Of a stretch of DNA of 6,415 nt, positions 4,869 through 6,415 are shown piece after piece. The translations under genes were made by a program, and so were the position numbers. The DNA is from Spirochaetaceae bacterium. GTDB taxonomy: Bacteria > Spirochaetota > Spirochaetia > SZUA-6 > Fen-1364. The stretch covers positions 1 through 6,415 of the forward strand of contig PMZS01000008.1 in the NCBI GenBank assembly GCA_003170115.1. Direction: 5' to 3'. Positions within the stretch are counted from its first letter, which is position 1; every line of letters starts with the position of its first letter. The notes under the pieces were generated by a model that was given only the letters and a program-made list of their open reading frames with translations, was not told the origin of the DNA and did no database searches.

Positions 4869-4986
4869 TTCCCTCCCCTCAAAACTTAGACAATCGCTGA
4901 ACTCTGCTACGTTCGTCCCCCGTTGTGAATGGAATACCAGTTATGTACCTATGGCCAATATGCTCATGCTGCCGCCTCTATCGTTG

Positions 4987-5475
4987 TCATCGAACAATCA
5001 ACTTGAAGATCGAGTAGCCGACCGTAACAACCGGCTCTGCTAATCCGAACAAGATAAATGTGCCAGTGTAAGGCTTGCTCCCGGTAGCCTGTGCAGCTGA
5101 TGAATCGCCTTCCAATCGTGCGAGTTGATTGATTTTTGAATGCAGATGCGTCATCACATCAAGGAGACTATTTGCCGCCCGGGCACGCTCTCGGACTTGC
5201 TCGAGGGCCCGAGCAAGAGAGGCTTGAAAATAGGTGGTCAGGATTGCTTGAGCAATAGAGACCACTACGACCACCGTCAGAATAACTGCCCTCCTCGTGC
5301 AGTCTGCCAACAAGTCGTGATCGAAATTCAGCAGCGCGAGCATGGCCCCTGACAACACCGACGAGTAGTAGGTCGTCTGCCATTGACTGGATTTGAAACC
5401 TGCAATGTCGCTGACCATATTGCTGAACCGCGAAAGCAGTTCCGCATGGCTCCGATTCTTCCCGTCCTCCGTCAT
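4987..5475 (-). CDS. Three-transmembrane hypothetical protein
   Basis: The 162-residue product has a polar N-terminus (1-34, including HAELLSRFSNMVSDIAGF), two membrane segments at about 35-50 (TYYSSVLSGAMLALLNF) and 62-83 (RAVILTVVVVVSIAQAILTTYF), then a charged helical linker (84-122, ALEQVRERARAANSLLD...LHSKINQL) and a last membrane segment at about 138-161 (GTFILFGLAEPVVTVGYSIFKLI). It is therefore an inner-membrane protein with a soluble helical loop of about 50 residues between segments 2 and 3. The layout recalls small membrane proteins in defence or nucleotide-signalling loci (SLATT-like), but I cannot assign it to that family from sequence alone. ATG 5475 follows the recombinase stub by four bases, with GGGGA nine bases upstream. 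The function is unknown. Confidence 0.72.
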   Translation of the reverse strand: MTEDGKNRSHAELLSRFSNMVSDIAGFKSSQWQTTYYSSVLSGAMLALLNFDHDLLADCTRRAVILTVVVVVSIAQAILTTYFQASLARALEQVRERARAANSLLDVMTHLHSKINQLARLEGDSSAAQATGSKPYTGTFILFGLAEPVVTVGYSIFKLIVR

Positions 5476-5479
5476 AGCC

Positions 5480-5671
5480 CTATTCCCCGTCCTCGGGGTC
5501 GAAGAGCTCGTCGTCTTCGAGTTGCTCGTGCGTGTACAGTGCCAGAGTGATCGACGGGCTGCCGTGGCCGAGGTACGAGCTCACCGCCTGAATCTTGTTG
5601 GTACGCCTGATCTGCCGAGTGGCACAGTTGGAAAGTTCGAGCGGGACCAGGAGGAGGGCGATCTTCCTCAC
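5480..5671 (-). pseudogene. C-terminal remnant of a tyrosine recombinase/integrase
   Basis: This 63-codon ORF encodes the last part of a phage-type integrase. ATRQIRRTNKIQAVSSYLGHGSPSITLALYTHEQLEDDEL keeps the LGH histidine (His36) and the nucleophile Tyr46 in LALYTH, followed by an acidic tail. The catalytic Arg residues and the HxxR box (HDLRHT-like) are missing: LSNC stands where that box should precede ATRQ. A normal integrase has about 300-400 residues, so this cannot be active. The first residues, MRKIALLLVPLELSNC, do not belong to an integrase. They begin with the same GTG start context as the ParA gene, so the stub seems joined to a foreign start. It starts inside the stop of the upstream gene (GTGA overlap) and may still be translated. 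It marks past integration or rearrangement. Confidence 0.75.
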
Positions 5672-5680
5672 GTTCCCCCT
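5659..5680 (-). repeat. Duplicated gene junction, copy 2 (matches 4509-4530)
   Basis: This 22-base stretch is identical to 4509-4530 except for one base. In coding sense both copies contain GGGGGAACGTGAG followed by (A/G)AAGATCG. In both places it supplies the Shine-Dalgarno site, the last codon and stop of the upstream gene, and a GTG start overlapping that stop (GTGA), giving upstream products that end in GGT and downstream products that begin MRKI. The likeness suggests a duplicated or recombined segment rather than two independent ribosome-binding sites. Confidence 0.6.
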
Positions 5681-6171
5681 CCCTCCCCTTCATTCGTTTT
5701 CCTGAGACCGCCTATGCTGCCTTGCCCACGGTTCACCATTTCCTGACACAGCTTGAAAAATCTTTGATTCCTCGCGGACTCTTTCTCGTAGCTTCTTTCC
5801 GGATTGGGACTCAATAAGATATCGAAATGTGATAATTCCCAATTAGCAATCATCCCGATAAGCTCACTGTTTTCTTGGTTGATATAGATGTATTCCCGAT
5901 CACCAAATGGTCCCGGAGCCGGTTCACCTTTCCGTCGTATGTATCTTTCAAGAACAGGGTGACAGTCGCCGTCAAGGAGCGAAAACTCCCGATCACCGTT
6001 GCGCTGTTCGACACGTACGCCCCGATCCTGCGGCCGAGTACCTTGTGCGCTATGTATAACACCGAGCGTCCATTTAAGTTTGTTCTTTGGCGATGTGTAA
6101 TAGACAGTGAAAAATGTTGTTACAAGGGCTGTTATGAAAATGCTTATTCCGGCTGTTAGAACATAGTACAT
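5668..6171 (-). CDS. Single-transmembrane hypothetical protein
   Basis: This 167-residue product begins with one membrane segment (VLTAGISIFITALVTTFFTVYY, about 4-25) followed by positive residues (SPKNKLKW). That predicts an N-terminal anchor with the remaining 140 residues probably in the cytoplasm. The soluble part has no motif I recognise; it includes FGDREYIYINQENSEL and ends in a Gly/Glu-rich tail. ATG 6171 has GGAGGGG six bases upstream and lies 39 bases after the RHH stop. The 5' third is richer in A/T than the other genes and uses many A/T-ending codons, which may reflect a separate origin. Its stop overlaps the GTG of the recombinase stub. A second open frame at 5850-6062 has a much more G/C-ending codon pattern, so another uncorrected frameshift inside this gene cannot be excluded. 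Confidence 0.6.
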   Translation of the reverse strand: MYYVLTAGISIFITALVTTFFTVYYTSPKNKLKWTLGVIHSAQGTRPQDRGVRVEQRNGDREFSLLDGDCHPVLERYIRRKGEPAPGPFGDREYIYINQENSELIGMIANWELSHFDILLSPNPERSYEKESARNQRFFKLCQEMVNRGQGSIGGLRKTNEGEGGGT

Positions 6172-6210
6172 CGACCGCCCCTCCCTTCGCGAATCTCACG
6201 TCCAGATTAG

Positions 6211-6396
6211 TCACAACGTTCCCCTTCGTACTTCGCCTTTTTCTCTACCAGGACGCTCCATAAGGATCTGCAGCACGTACTCATTGAGGGTCTTCCCCAT
6301 GAGGGCCGCTTCGCTTTTCAAATGCGCCTTAAGGGTAGGAGGGATCTCACGCACCCGCAGATCGACCTTGCGACCATTCTCATCCTTCGCTCTCAT
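6211..6396 (-). CDS. Arc/CopG-like ribbon-helix-helix protein
   Basis: This 61-residue basic protein has an RHH pattern. A short strand is VDLRVREIP (residues 11-19). Helix A is PTLKAHLKSEAALMG (20-34). The turn is KT, and helix B is LNEYVLQILMER (37-48). A charged tail (PGREKGEVRRGTL) follows. Arc-type proteins of this sort bind DNA as dimers and often act as antitoxins or local repressors. It is the first gene of the minus-strand run visible in the window. ATG 6396 lacks a Shine-Dalgarno site in the 19 bases available, and the frame remains open to the window edge, so the real start may lie outside. No partner toxin follows it; the next gene is a membrane protein. It may regulate the downstream run. 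Confidence 0.65.
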   Translation of the reverse strand: MRAKDENGRKVDLRVREIPPTLKAHLKSEAALMGKTLNEYVLQILMERPGREKGEVRRGTL

Positions 6397-6415
6397 TGGT
6401 CGATAGCTGGTGCGG

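Overview
The window looks like an accessory region (island or plasmid-like) from a Gram-negative bacterium of moderately high GC content. The Gram-negative call rests on two genes with Sec signal peptides, one of them resembling a family of periplasmic immunity proteins. The genes are tightly packed, Shine-Dalgarno sites are strong and purine-rich, and GTG and TTG starts are common. The toxin-antitoxin pair resembles those I associate with Deltaproteobacteria, and the ankyrin repeats resemble those of several anaerobic phyla. The sequence alone does not fix the phylum.

Layout. On the plus strand at the left end is a toxin-first type II toxin-antitoxin operon (64-655, HigB/RelE-like toxin and HigA-like Xre antitoxin). 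It has a promoter with an overlapping palindromic operator, and a doubtful 43-codon ORF follows it. Everything from 6415 down to 818 is a single minus-strand run of genes. In transcription order it holds: an Arc/CopG-type ribbon-helix-helix (RHH) protein (6396-6211); a single-TM protein (6171-5668); the C-terminal stub of a tyrosine recombinase (5671-5480); a three-TM protein (5475-4987); an ImmA/IrrE-like zincin (4868-4518); a ParA-family ATPase with two frameshifts (4521-3784); a 42-aa ORF joined to ParA by a TAATG overlap (3784-3656); a 45-aa RHH protein (3662-3525); a second HELGH zincin in the same frame as that RHH, separated by one UAG (3476-2820); an exported ankyrin-repeat protein with one frameshift (2726-1438); an exported Rap1a/Tai-like protein (1419-1051); and a 70-aa helical protein (1030-818).

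How the genes may work together. The most unusual block is zincin - ParA - small ORF - RHH - zincin (4868-2820). A ParA ATPase followed by a small RHH protein recalls type Ib partition cassettes, and five GTGG elements spaced 10-11 bp lie at the RHH start. The two flanking zincins suggest instead, or as well, repressor-cleaving regulation of the ImmA type. Downstream, the ankyrin and Rap1a-like proteins share nearly the same signal peptide and are probably periplasmic. These functional links are inference. The ankyrin and ParA breaks are three single-base indels in short homopolymers, so they may be assembly errors rather than decay. The recombinase stub, in contrast, is truly truncated.

No rRNA, tRNA, CRISPR array, intact transposase or convincing rho-independent terminator was seen. 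No gene-free stretch exceeds about 160 bases.
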